Notes under the pieces: model-generated
Told to the model about the DNA's origin: nothing
The model's database searches: none
The model's input: only the letters and a program-made list of their open reading frames with translations
In this document: positions 1 through 5,436 of the stretch, in pieces
Numbering within the stretch: position 1 is the first letter of the stretch
Layout: each line of letters begins with the position of its first letter
Assembly: GCA_050633205.1 (NCBI GenBank)
Contig: JBOEGA010000182.1
Span: 1 to 11,526 of the forward strand
DNA length: 11,526 nt
DNA from: CBDHHC01 sp050633205
GTDB taxonomy: Bacteria > Pseudomonadota > Alphaproteobacteria > Rhizobiales > CBDHHC01
Direction of reading: 5' to 3'
Made by a program: the position numbers and the translations under genes

Positions 1-1
1 A

Positions 2-151
2 GCCGATACATCAGCCATAATGGCAGAGAGTATTTCCACACCACAGCAAAAGATTATCAGATCAACCATGTCCGGGCTTGAGGAAATTCTGAATAATGAT
101 ACCGGAACCGGACCTGTTACTATTATTTTCGGGCCTTTGCTGGATTTGTAA
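2..151 (+). CDS. C-terminal end of a uroporphyrinogen-III/corrinoid C-methyltransferase (partial)
   Basis: Only the last 49 codons and the TAA stop lie in the window. The frame has the shape of the end of the SAM-dependent tetrapyrrole methyltransferase fold: a T-S-A-I-M-A-E strand, then STPQQKII and a helix resembling the SUMT pattern (P-x-Q-x-V-x-x-T-L), then a final hydrophobic strand GPVTIIFGPLLDL where SUMT proteins usually end in GPALIVVGEVV. SUMT (CobA) makes precorrin-2 from uroporphyrinogen III and is the entry enzyme for cobalamin and siroheme. The ending GP-LL rather than GEVV also recalls CobM/CbiF (precorrin-4 methyltransferase), so the exact member is uncertain. The cobalamin genes downstream support either reading. 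The gene lies outside the riboswitch-controlled unit, which starts after it. Confidence 0.6.
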   Translation, partial: ADTSAIMAESISTPQQKIIRSTMSGLEEILNNDTGTGPVTIIFGPLLDL

Positions 152-174
152 CAATCTTCCCTCTCCCTATCTGA

Positions 175-204
175 TTGACATACAAGAAGGTGAAGCTGTA
201 TGCT
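175..204 (+). promoter_or_regulatory. Sigma-70-type promoter of the riboswitch/cbiM transcript
   Basis: A perfect -35 hexamer TTGACA (175-180) is followed after 18 bp by TATGCT (199-204), giving a predicted start near 210-212, right at the 5' edge of the riboswitch. A perfect 7-bp inverted repeat, GTGAAGC (190-196) and GCTTCAC (202-208) around a 5-nt loop, covers the -10 element and could be an operator. The promoter is inferred from sequence only. Confidence 0.6.
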
Positions 205-211
205 TCACGCG

Positions 212-403
212 TAAGGACTGGTGTTCGTATTGAATTCATTTTCAGAACTTAAACGGGAACGGGAAACCATGCTAATAATTGTGGATAGCCCCGGCCGCCC
301 CCGCGACTGTAAGCAATGAGTGTCTCTGAAAAATACCACTGGATTTGTACCGGGAAGGTGTCAGAGAATACACAATGACTTGTGAGCCAGGAGACCGACC
401 ATC
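212..403 (+). promoter_or_regulatory. Cobalamin (AdoCbl) riboswitch aptamer
   Basis: The conserved landmarks of the cobalamin riboswitch appear in order: AACGGGAAC (251-259), the core CCCCCGCGACTGTAAGC (298-314), the CCACTGG block (336-342), CCGGGAAGG (350-358), and the 3' box GTGAGCCAGGAGACCGACC (382-400). The 5' GGT near 220-222 can close P1 with ACC at 398-400. The family binds adenosylcobalamin and usually turns genes off when it does. Its place upstream of a cobalt transporter gene is the classic arrangement. Exact ends are approximate. Confidence 0.95.
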
Positions 404-418
404 CTTAAATCATAAACC

Positions 419-454
419 AGGGTCCTGACCCTCATTATTGTCGGGTGTGACAAT
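419..454 (+). promoter_or_regulatory. Probable expression platform of the riboswitch
   Basis: Two perfect small hairpins follow the aptamer: AGGGT/ACCCT (419-423 with 428-432) and ATTGTC/GACAAT (437-442 with 449-454, loop GGGTGT). The second ends one or two bases before the Shine-Dalgarno AGGAAAG (456-462) of the cbiM gene. The loop GGGT (443-446) could instead pair with ACCC (428-431), which would break both. There is no U-tract, so control of ribosome access is likelier than termination. The switching model is inference. Confidence 0.5.
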
Positions 455-468
455 TAGGAAAGTTAAAT

Positions 469-1146
469 ATGCATATTGAACCGGGAATCGTAGATGGTGC
501 GAAAATCGCACTGAGTTACACAACCGCCTTGGGTGCTGGCGCCTATGCCATCAAACTGGCAATAGATGCATTTGCCAAAAAAGGTTTTGCTCCACTCCTT
601 ATAGGAACAGCCATTTGTACCCTTTTGGTATTTTGCTTCTTTGAAGTCTTGCCGCACTACCCTATAGGTGTTTCTGAAGTTCACTTTATTTTGGGCGCGA
701 CCCTGTTTTTAATATTTGGTGCAGCTCCTGCAGCATTTGGACTGGCTCTGGGACTATTGCTTCAGGGCTCTTTGTTTGCGCCGGCTGATCTTCCACAGTA
801 CGGCATTAATGTTACGACCCTTCTTGTTCCTCTGTTTCTGGTGAACTCTATCGCTTCCAGATACATTGATACTAATACTGCATATGTAGACTTGCGTTAC
901 CGCGATACACTTGCACTTTCAGCAGCATATCAGGGCGGTGTCATTGCCTGGGTTGCTTTCTGGGCATTTTACGGATCAGGTTTGACCGTAGAAACATGGA
1001 ATGCAGTGAGCGTCTTTGGTGCAGCTTATATGGTTGTTATCCTTGTGGAACCTGTCGCTGATATAGCAATACTGGCAGCGGCTAAGTCCCTGAAACAGTT
1101 TAAAGAAACATCTGTATTTGAACCTCGCCTGTATAACGCAGGCTGA
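469..1146 (+). CDS. cbiM: CbiM-type cobalt ECF transporter substrate-binding membrane protein
   Basis: The protein has 225 residues, mostly hydrophobic, with about six membrane segments (roughly residues 12-33, 41-60, 72-98, 112-130, 150-172 and 180-205). It begins MHIEPG. In CbiM/NikM proteins the free N-terminal Met and His2 bind Co(II) or Ni(II) together with a later His, here most likely His72 in the VSEVHFILG segment. The start must therefore be exactly this ATG, and AGGAAAG stands 6-7 bases upstream. Cobalt is more likely than nickel because a cobalamin riboswitch precedes the gene and B12 genes follow. No cbiN, cbiQ or cbiO lies next to it: the next gene is cobF after 133 bp. The ATPase and T-component are presumably elsewhere, or the protein works alone at a low rate. 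The family assignment is firm; the metal is inferred from context. Confidence 0.9.
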   Translation: MHIEPGIVDGAKIALSYTTALGAGAYAIKLAIDAFAKKGFAPLLIGTAICTLLVFCFFEVLPHYPIGVSEVHFILGATLFLIFGAAPAAFGLALGLLLQGSLFAPADLPQYGINVTTLLVPLFLVNSIASRYIDTNTAYVDLRYRDTLALSAAYQGGVIAWVAFWAFYGSGLTVETWNAVSVFGAAYMVVILVEPVADIAILAAAKSLKQFKETSVFEPRLYNAG

Positions 1147-1166
1147 TTTTTCAAAGACAGATTAGC

Positions 1167-1201
1167 GGGAAGGCGGCTGTTTAAATATATGCCGGCTTCT
1201 C
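1167..1201 (+). other. Imperfect stem-loop between cbiM and cobF
   Basis: GGGAAGGCGGC (1167-1177) pairs with GCCGGCTTCTC (1191-1201) with one G-G mismatch and one G-U pair around a 13-nt loop. No U-tract follows, so it may be an mRNA-processing or stability element within the operon rather than a terminator. Only the complementarity is visible. Confidence 0.3.
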
Positions 1202-1279
1202 ATTTGATTGCAGGTTTATTGTGCTTCATTCTTCCGAATGCACCTTGCGACAGACTAAGTCAACCAGAGGTTCAATTCC

Positions 1280-2035
1280 ATCGCAGAACTATTTCTAATC
1301 GGTATGGGTACTGGTAACCCTGAGCATCTGACTCTGGAAGCTGTCAGATATTTAAATCAGGCAGATTTGATACTGATCCCGGTTAAGGGTGAAGATAAAT
1401 CCAGACTGGCCGAAATCCGGCGACAGATTTGTTTTGAGCTGGTTGACAATGCAGATAGCAAAATTGTCGAAATTGACCTGCCTGTCAGAGATAAAAACAT
1501 ACCTGACTATAAAGAACGTGTTGATAAATGGCATGATGAGATTGCGGATATCTGGTTAAACGCAATTTCCCGGAAACCCGATGCTGAAAAAATTGCTCTG
1601 CTTGTTTGGGGCGATCCATCATTATATGACAGCACCATAAGAATTGCTGAAAGAGCCAGAGCAAAACTGGATCTCAACATACATGTCATAGCAGGTATCA
1701 CCTCCATTCAGGCCCTGACCGCAGCACATAAAATTACACTGAACGAAGTTGCAGAACCATTTATAGTTACAACAGGGCGGCAACTTCGCGATACAGGGTG
1801 GTCAGATCAGATTAATACAGTAATTGTCATGCTTGATGGAGACTGCTCTTTTGAAGGTCTTCTGGGAGAAGAGTTACACATCTGGTGGGGCGCTTATCTG
1901 GGAATGAAGGAAGAGATTATTATCAACGGTCCTCTTGATGAAGTCTGTAAAAATATCAAGGATCAGCGTGAAAATGCCCGCAGCAGATATGGCTGGATAA
2001 TGGATACTTATATGCTCCGTAAAACCTCAATATGA
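1280..2035 (+). CDS. cobF: Precorrin-6A synthase (deacetylating), CobF
   Basis: CobF uses SAM to methylate C-1 of precorrin-5 and releases acetate, giving precorrin-6A in the aerobic cobalamin pathway. The family signature is clear: glycine-rich start LIGMGTGNPEHLTLEAV, WGDPSLYDSTIRI in the middle, VIAGITSIQALTA, the FIVTTGRQL segment, and the ending YGWIMDTYMLR. The first ATG (1304) would remove the first beta strand (ELFLIG) of the methyltransferase fold and has no Shine-Dalgarno. The frame stays open up to a TAA at 1256-1258 but holds no ATG, GTG or TTG there. ATC at 1280 follows AGAGG (1266-1270) at 9 nt and gives 251 residues, near the family length, with an N-terminus like other CobF proteins. 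I take it as the probable start; a start-codon mutation or sequence error is the alternative. The product is secure, the start is not. It probably shares a transcript with cbiM. Confidence 0.9.
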   Translation: MAELFLIGMGTGNPEHLTLEAVRYLNQADLILIPVKGEDKSRLAEIRRQICFELVDNADSKIVEIDLPVRDKNIPDYKERVDKWHDEIADIWLNAISRKPDAEKIALLVWGDPSLYDSTIRIAERARAKLDLNIHVIAGITSIQALTAAHKITLNEVAEPFIVTTGRQLRDTGWSDQINTVIVMLDGDCSFEGLLGEELHIWWGAYLGMKEEIIINGPLDEVCKNIKDQRENARSRYGWIMDTYMLRKTSI

Positions 2036-2110
2036 TCATTGTTACAAACGAAACATTCTGCGGATAATCCATATAGAAGATTTCAGAGAAATTCAGACCT
2101 GGTACTTGCA

Positions 2111-2758
2111 ATGACCCAGTATTTTAACGAAGAAGATGCCTGTAAACTTGAAGAGATCCTGCGCAACAGGCGGGATGTTCGGGGCAACAACTTTTCTGAC
2201 GAACCAGTCTCTGAAGAGGAAGTTCATCGTATTCTGGATGCAGCCCTCACTGCCCCATCAGTAGGATACTCACAACCCTGGAAGTTTGTCGTTATTCGGG
2301 ATATTGATACCAGAAAGCAAATACAAAAAAGTTTTCTGGCTGAAAATGATAAAGCCAGAGATCTGTTCAAAGATGCAAAGGCAGAAAAATACAGTAAACT
2401 GAAACTTGAAGGTATCGTTGAAGCACCTGTCAATATAGCAGTTTTCTATATCCCCTCTGATGAGCCTGTATTAGGCCAGACCACCATGAAACAAATGGGA
2501 GAATACAGCGTTGTTTGCGCAATCCAGAATATGTGGTTGATGGCACGGGCTATGAACATAGGAGTGGGCTGGGTCAGTATTCTGGATCCGGATAAAGTTG
2601 CAGACATTTTGGATGCACCCAAAAATCATCGTTTAATAGGATATCTGTGCCTGGGCAGGGTCAAAGAATTTTTACCAGAACCGGAACTGGAAACTCTCAA
2701 ATGGAACCGGCGTTTGAACAAAAGTACAGTTTTGTTTTATGAAAAATTTAAACCGTAA
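2111..2758 (+). CDS. bluB: 5,6-dimethylbenzimidazole synthase, BluB
   Basis: BluB is a flavin-destroying member of the nitroreductase fold. With oxygen it breaks down reduced FMN to 5,6-dimethylbenzimidazole, the lower ligand of cobalamin. With this start the protein has 215 residues. It carries RRDVRG (20-25), APSVGYSQPWKF (48-59), the GEYSVVCAIQNMWLMARAMNIG helix region (130-151) and GWVSILDP (153-160). Asp22 and Ser156 fit the positions of the catalytic Asp and Ser known from Sinorhizobium BluB. The frame is open from a TTG at 2039, only 3 bp after the cobF stop, but those extra 24 residues do not resemble the family, which normally starts shortly before the RRDVR motif. Neither start has a good Shine-Dalgarno, so translation may be coupled to cobF. 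Need for oxygen agrees with the aerobic-pathway enzyme next to it. Confidence 0.9.
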   Translation: MTQYFNEEDACKLEEILRNRRDVRGNNFSDEPVSEEEVHRILDAALTAPSVGYSQPWKFVVIRDIDTRKQIQKSFLAENDKARDLFKDAKAEKYSKLKLEGIVEAPVNIAVFYIPSDEPVLGQTTMKQMGEYSVVCAIQNMWLMARAMNIGVGWVSILDPDKVADILDAPKNHRLIGYLCLGRVKEFLPEPELETLKWNRRLNKSTVLFYEKFKP

Positions 2759-2815
2759 CTTTCTTATATATTTTGCTTCTTATTCTTTGATATCAGGTTT
2801 CAGGCACTCCCCTCC

Positions 2816-3559
2816 CTAAAATTTCTGATAAATCGATAGCGACAGATACGGACTCATATCCTCATCATTACTCGCACTTATTCCACCTGACAGGGTCACA
2901 TCTCCGAAGTCTGTTTTCATCCGGCCGAGGGCTCCGAAGCGGGTGGCAGAGTAATTTTCGTTGCCGAAAACGGCACCTTCGAGACCGAGCGTGAATCGGC
3001 GTGAATATTCGGTGAATAGACGCGACTGGAACCAGTAATCGGCGTGATTTGACGTATAGCTGACGTGGCTTGAAAATGAGGTTTTGTTTCCCAGATCCTT
3101 CCAGGTTTCTAGCTGAATCTTCAGATTAGCGGCTGTTCCCTGAACAGGATTTTCGGGGTCGTCAGGTGTGACTGAATGGTTGTTATACTGCACTCCGATA
3201 TAGGCTTTTGTTATCCAGTCATATTTTTTGAAGGAATAGCCCGCGAGGAGATCTATAGTTGTAGTGCGGCCGGTAAACATCTGGGAAGTTGTTGCCATAC
3301 CATCATTTTTCGTTCCGTCATAATGGTATTGTCCTGCCCCGATATTGAGTTTTATGCGCAATCCGGGCTCAGTAATCAGACCCATCGGGGCAATAGATAT
3401 CCCCCCATATGCCGAGTAGCTGTATTCTGAAATATCGACACCGGATGTATAGTCCACGCGTCCTTTCAGTATTTCCGGGTCAAATGAACTGGCTTTATCA
3501 GGTGTAAGCATAATCAATATTGCCAGAAATATCGAAAAACACGGATAAAAACTACGCAC
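2816..3559 (-). CDS. BcsS-family outer-membrane beta-barrel protein
   Basis: The 247-residue protein starts with GTG (3559), preceded by GAG about 6 nt upstream. It has a signal peptide (basic MR, hydrophobic core at residues 8-19, likely cleavage near KASS at 22-25). The rest is rich in alternating aromatic and polar strands with G-Y and G-N turns, and it ends SLSIYQKF with a terminal Phe, as outer-membrane barrels do. The pattern YGGISIAPMG, the IGAGQYHYDG strand and especially DPENPVQGTAANLK (134-147) match my memory of the alphaproteobacterial 'cellulose biosynthesis protein BcsS' family. No bcsA, bcsB or other cellulose gene is in the window, so a role in cellulose is not shown. It is convergent with bluB (57 bp) and divergent from moaA. 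Confidence 0.65.
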   Translation of the reverse strand: MRSFYPCFSIFLAILIMLTPDKASSFDPEILKGRVDYTSGVDISEYSYSAYGGISIAPMGLITEPGLRIKLNIGAGQYHYDGTKNDGMATTSQMFTGRTTTIDLLAGYSFKKYDWITKAYIGVQYNNHSVTPDDPENPVQGTAANLKIQLETWKDLGNKTSFSSHVSYTSNHADYWFQSRLFTEYSRRFTLGLEGAVFGNENYSATRFGALGRMKTDFGDVTLSGGISASNDEDMSPYLSLSIYQKF

Positions 3560-3699
3560 GGATACTCTATACTATGTTAACTGGATAACTATATTTGGAA
3601 TAATATTTTTCAGCATACGTATCAACGGCTTTAAATATCTTATCACCGTTCAATAATTTTTATTATAATATAGGAATTCCTCACTTTATGGACATTCAG

Positions 3700-3713
3700 G
3701 TGATATAAATCAA
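3700..3713 (+). promoter_or_regulatory. FNR/FixK-type binding site upstream of moaA
   Basis: GTGAT-ATAA-ATCAA matches the anaerobox TTGAT-N4-ATCAA at nine of ten defined bases. Its centre (3706.5) lies 41.5 bp before a start at 3748, the position expected if TATGAA (3736-3741) is the -10 element. This is the classic class II activator spacing. A better-looking TATAAT (3727-3732) would put the site at -32.5 instead. Control of molybdenum cofactor synthesis by low oxygen is common because anaerobic reductases need the cofactor. Confidence 0.5.
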
Positions 3714-3780
3714 AGAAAACACACTATATAATGTATATGAACAATAGGAAGCATTCGCCCGACAAAGAGTATTTTTTACC

Positions 3781-4782
3781 ATGAATAATAACAGCCTCAT
3801 TGATCCATTTGGCCGCCCGGTCTCTTACCTTCGCGTATCAGTTACAGACAGGTGTGATCTGCGCTGTGTATATTGTATGGCCGAGAATATGACGTTCCTG
3901 CCAAGGAAAGACCTGCTTACACTGGAGGAGCTGGAAAGGCTTTGCGAAACCTTCATGGAAAAAGGCGTGCGCAAAATCCGCCTGACAGGCGGCGAACCTC
4001 TTGTCCGCAAGAATATTATGAGCCTGATTGAAAATCTTGGCAAACATATCGGCAATGACCTTGAAGAACTGACAATCACAACCAACGGTACCCAGCTTAA
4101 ACGCTTCTCTGATGATCTTTACAGGCATGGCGTTCGCCGTATCAATGTATCTCTGGATACGCGCAACCCGGAAAAGTTTGCAAAACTTACCCGCTGGGGA
4201 GATGTGCAGGTTGTGCTTGATGGTATTGAAGCAGCGCAAAAATCCGGCCTGAAAGTCAAGATCAATATGGTTGCTCTGAAAGATTCCAACGAGTACGAGA
4301 TAGAGGATATGCTCGAATGGTGTCATGACAAGGGAATGGACCTGACACTTATTGAGACCATGCCTATGGGTGACATCAGTGAGGACAGGGTTGATCAGTA
4401 TCTGCCGCTTTCGACTGTACGCGAAAGGCTGGAGCAGAAATGGACACTGTCAGATAATCCCTACAAGACCGGCGGTCCTGCCCGCTATGTGGATATAAAG
4501 GAAACTGGTGGACGTCTGGGCTTTATCACGCCGATGTCGCACAATTTCTGTGAAAGCTGCAACAGAGTCCGCCTGACCTGCACAGGTACACTCTATATGT
4601 GCCTTGGCCAGGATGATGCGGCTGACCTGCGGGCACCACTCAGGGCCAGTGAATCCAACGAGCTGTTGTCAGCAGCCATTGATGAAGCCATCGGCAGAAA
4701 ACCGAAGGGCCATGATTTCATTATAGACCGGGAAACGAAAGCTCCTGCCGTCTCCAGGCATATGAGTGTTACAGGGGGATAA
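3781..4782 (+). CDS. moaA: GTP 3',8-cyclase MoaA (molybdenum cofactor biosynthesis)
   Basis: MoaA is a radical-SAM enzyme that rearranges GTP to 3',8-cyclo-7,8-dihydro-GTP, the first step to molybdopterin. The 333-residue length is normal. The radical-SAM cluster motif Cx3Cx2C is at Cys25, Cys29 and Cys32 (TDRCDLRCVYC), and the SAM-binding glycines are in RLTGGEPLVR. The second 4Fe-4S cluster motif Cx2Cx13C is at Cys257, Cys260 and Cys274 (NFCESCNRVRLTC onward). The protein ends in the conserved Gly-Gly (332-333) that reaches into the active site. An AAAGAG stands 11 nt before the ATG. No other moa or moe gene is in the window. Upstream lies an FNR-like site, downstream a set of overlapping hairpins. 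Confidence 0.97.
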   Translation: MNNNSLIDPFGRPVSYLRVSVTDRCDLRCVYCMAENMTFLPRKDLLTLEELERLCETFMEKGVRKIRLTGGEPLVRKNIMSLIENLGKHIGNDLEELTITTNGTQLKRFSDDLYRHGVRRINVSLDTRNPEKFAKLTRWGDVQVVLDGIEAAQKSGLKVKINMVALKDSNEYEIEDMLEWCHDKGMDLTLIETMPMGDISEDRVDQYLPLSTVRERLEQKWTLSDNPYKTGGPARYVDIKETGGRLGFITPMSHNFCESCNRVRLTCTGTLYMCLGQDDAADLRAPLRASESNELLSAAIDEAIGRKPKGHDFIIDRETKAPAVSRHMSVTGG

Positions 4783-4802
4783 GTTTTTTCCCCTGAACTT
4801 AT
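4772..4802 (+). other. Two overlapping hairpins at the moaA stop codon
   Basis: CAGGGG (4772-4777) pairs with CCCCTG (4790-4795). The 7-bp repeat ATAAGTT (4779-4785) pairs with AACTTAT (4796-4802). The second stem uses bases from the loop of the first and from beyond it, so together they could form a pseudoknot, or they could alternate. The moaA stop TAA (4780-4782) sits inside. Confidence 0.45.
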
Positions 4803-4817
4803 TCCACAAAAAAAATC

Positions 4818-4859
4818 GGATTTTGCCATAAAAATTGTATGGCAGAATTCCTTACTTTT
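4818..4859 (+). terminator. Candidate terminator of moaA
   Basis: GGATTTTGCCATA (4818-4830) pairs with TATGGCAGAATTC (4838-4850) over 13 bp, with two G-U pairs and a 7-nt loop. CTTACTTTT follows directly. The 3' arm can instead pair downstream as GGCAGA (4841-4846) with TCTGCC (4859-4864), and AATCGG (4814-4819) is complementary to CCGATT (4863-4868). The hairpin fits a moderate intrinsic terminator; the alternatives are noted among the findings. Confidence 0.4.
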
Positions 4860-4889
4860 CTGCCGATTACGAAGGCTCTCAAAACTAAC

Positions 4890-5069
4890 TGTGAATAAGA
4901 TCTGTTTTAGAGGAGCTACTATCACTGCCCTCTGCATGTGGACAGGCCGGATTATTCAGGAATCAGTTAGAATTAGTGATCGACACAAAGCCGCCAAATT
5001 CCGCCAAAAAAAGCGTAACTCACAATTTCATCCCACTATATCCACAGCTTGTTCGACAGGTTATTCACC
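4890..5069 (+). promoter_or_regulatory. Cluster of DnaA-box-like sites upstream of nrdJ
   Basis: TGTGAATAA (4890-4898) is a perfect TTATNCACA box on the - strand. ATATCCACA (5038-5046) and TTATTCACC (5061-5069) each match at eight of nine bases, 23 bp apart, just before the NrdR box. Weaker seven-of-nine matches are at 4937-4945 and 4952-4960. In E. coli DnaA boxes control nrdAB, so a similar link to nrdJ is plausible; it is an inference here. Confidence 0.4.
4991..5008 (+). repeat. Direct repeat CCGCCAAA, one helical turn apart
   Basis: CCGCCAAA occurs at 4991-4998 and again at 5001-5008, separated by TT, so the copies repeat every 10 bp on the same face of the helix. This could be a tandem site for a regulator of nrdJ. 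No known factor is assigned. Confidence 0.35.
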
Positions 5070-5075
5070 TTCAAT

Positions 5076-5121
5076 ACACAATATGTAGTGATGTATTTAT
5101 GCAAAACACTACTGCTTGATG
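5076..5121 (+). promoter_or_regulatory. NrdR box(es) in the nrdJ promoter
   Basis: ACACAATATGTAGTGA (5076-5091) matches the NrdR consensus ACACWATATATWGTGT at 14 of 16 positions. A second, weak copy starts 30 bp downstream (5106-5121, ACAC and a few central bases kept, about 9 of 16), near the three-turn spacing usual for paired boxes. NrdR, an ATP-cone repressor, senses dATP/ATP and represses ribonucleotide reductase genes. A poor promoter (TCGACA at 5053-5058, CACAAT at 5077-5082) would be overlapped by the first box. Confidence 0.7.
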
Positions 5122-5205
5122 ATTGGAAACGAATCACGCTATGGTCGTTTTAGTCAGAAACAAGGCATCTGAACGGCAGCCTCGTTCTGCAAAAGCGGGT
5201 ATACG

Positions 5206-5254
5206 CAAAGCTTAGATATGTTGCCAGCTACTCTGGTTTCATCTGTAAGCTTTG
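5206..5254 (+). other. 49-nt structured hairpin in the nrdJ leader
   Basis: CAAAGCTTA (5206-5214) pairs perfectly with TAAGCTTTG (5246-5254). GAT (5215-5217) pairs with ATC (5241-5243) past a 2-nt bulge. After an internal loop, CCAG (5224-5227) pairs with CTGG (5233-5236) around CTACT. No U-tract follows, so it does not look like a terminator. It may be a leader control element or part of a small RNA. Confidence 0.45.
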
Positions 5255-5385
5255 TTCGAATTTATGAAAGCATCACAACAATGACCACATAACTGGTCAG
5301 ATCGGTAAATGCGTCTTCTCACTTCAAGGACATATACAGTGAGAGCGGGAGACGTTTCACAAAATTTAATTCTAAACAACGCAGA

Positions 5386-5416
5386 CGCACATACGCCTGC
5401 GGCATGCATCTGTGCG
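5386..5416 (+). other. Stem-loop just upstream of the nrdJ start
   Basis: CGCACA (5386-5391) pairs with TGTGCG (5411-5416); inside, GCC (5395-5397) can pair with GGC (5401-5403). It ends about 11 nt before the GGGGG that serves as Shine-Dalgarno (5427-5431) and may influence ribosome access. Confidence 0.3.
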
Positions 5417-5436
5417 CGATATTTTTGGGGGTTATT

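Larger units (their letters stand above)
4783..5436 (+). other. Long gene-free region: moaA 3' end and nrdJ control region
   Basis: This stretch of about 650 bp has no convincing gene on either strand. It holds, in order, the hairpins behind moaA, a 9-bp bulged stem at 4876-4912 (CTCTCAAAAC with GTTTTAGAG), DnaA-like 9-mers, an 8-bp direct repeat, an NrdR box and a leader of roughly 340 nt with at least two further hairpins before nrdJ. The small frame at 4891-5088 lacks a Shine-Dalgarno and is not called. Confidence 0.6.

Noticed and set aside
3838..4326. Long open frame of 162 codons on the - strand inside moaA
   Set aside because: It is antisense to a certain gene with full motif conservation and shows no family features of its own.
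4891..5088. Small open frame of 65 codons starting with GTG
   Set aside because: It has no Shine-Dalgarno, a composition unlike a protein, and it overlaps DnaA-like sites, a direct repeat and the NrdR box.
4783..5130. Chromosomal origin of replication suggested by DnaA-box-like sites
   Set aside because: Only one perfect and two near-perfect boxes are seen, with no clear AT-rich unwinding repeats and none of the usual origin neighbour genes. The NrdR box and nrdJ explain the region better.
5092..5436. Second cobalamin riboswitch upstream of nrdJ
   Set aside because: The leader lacks the GCCACTGG, GGGAAGG and GCCAGGAGACC blocks that are plain in the 212-403 aptamer.
5404..5436. nrdJ start at the upstream ATG (5404)
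   Set aside because: The extra 11 residues do not fit the family N-terminus, and the codon lies within a stem-loop; MQIKRRFTEKG at 5437 is the usual beginning.
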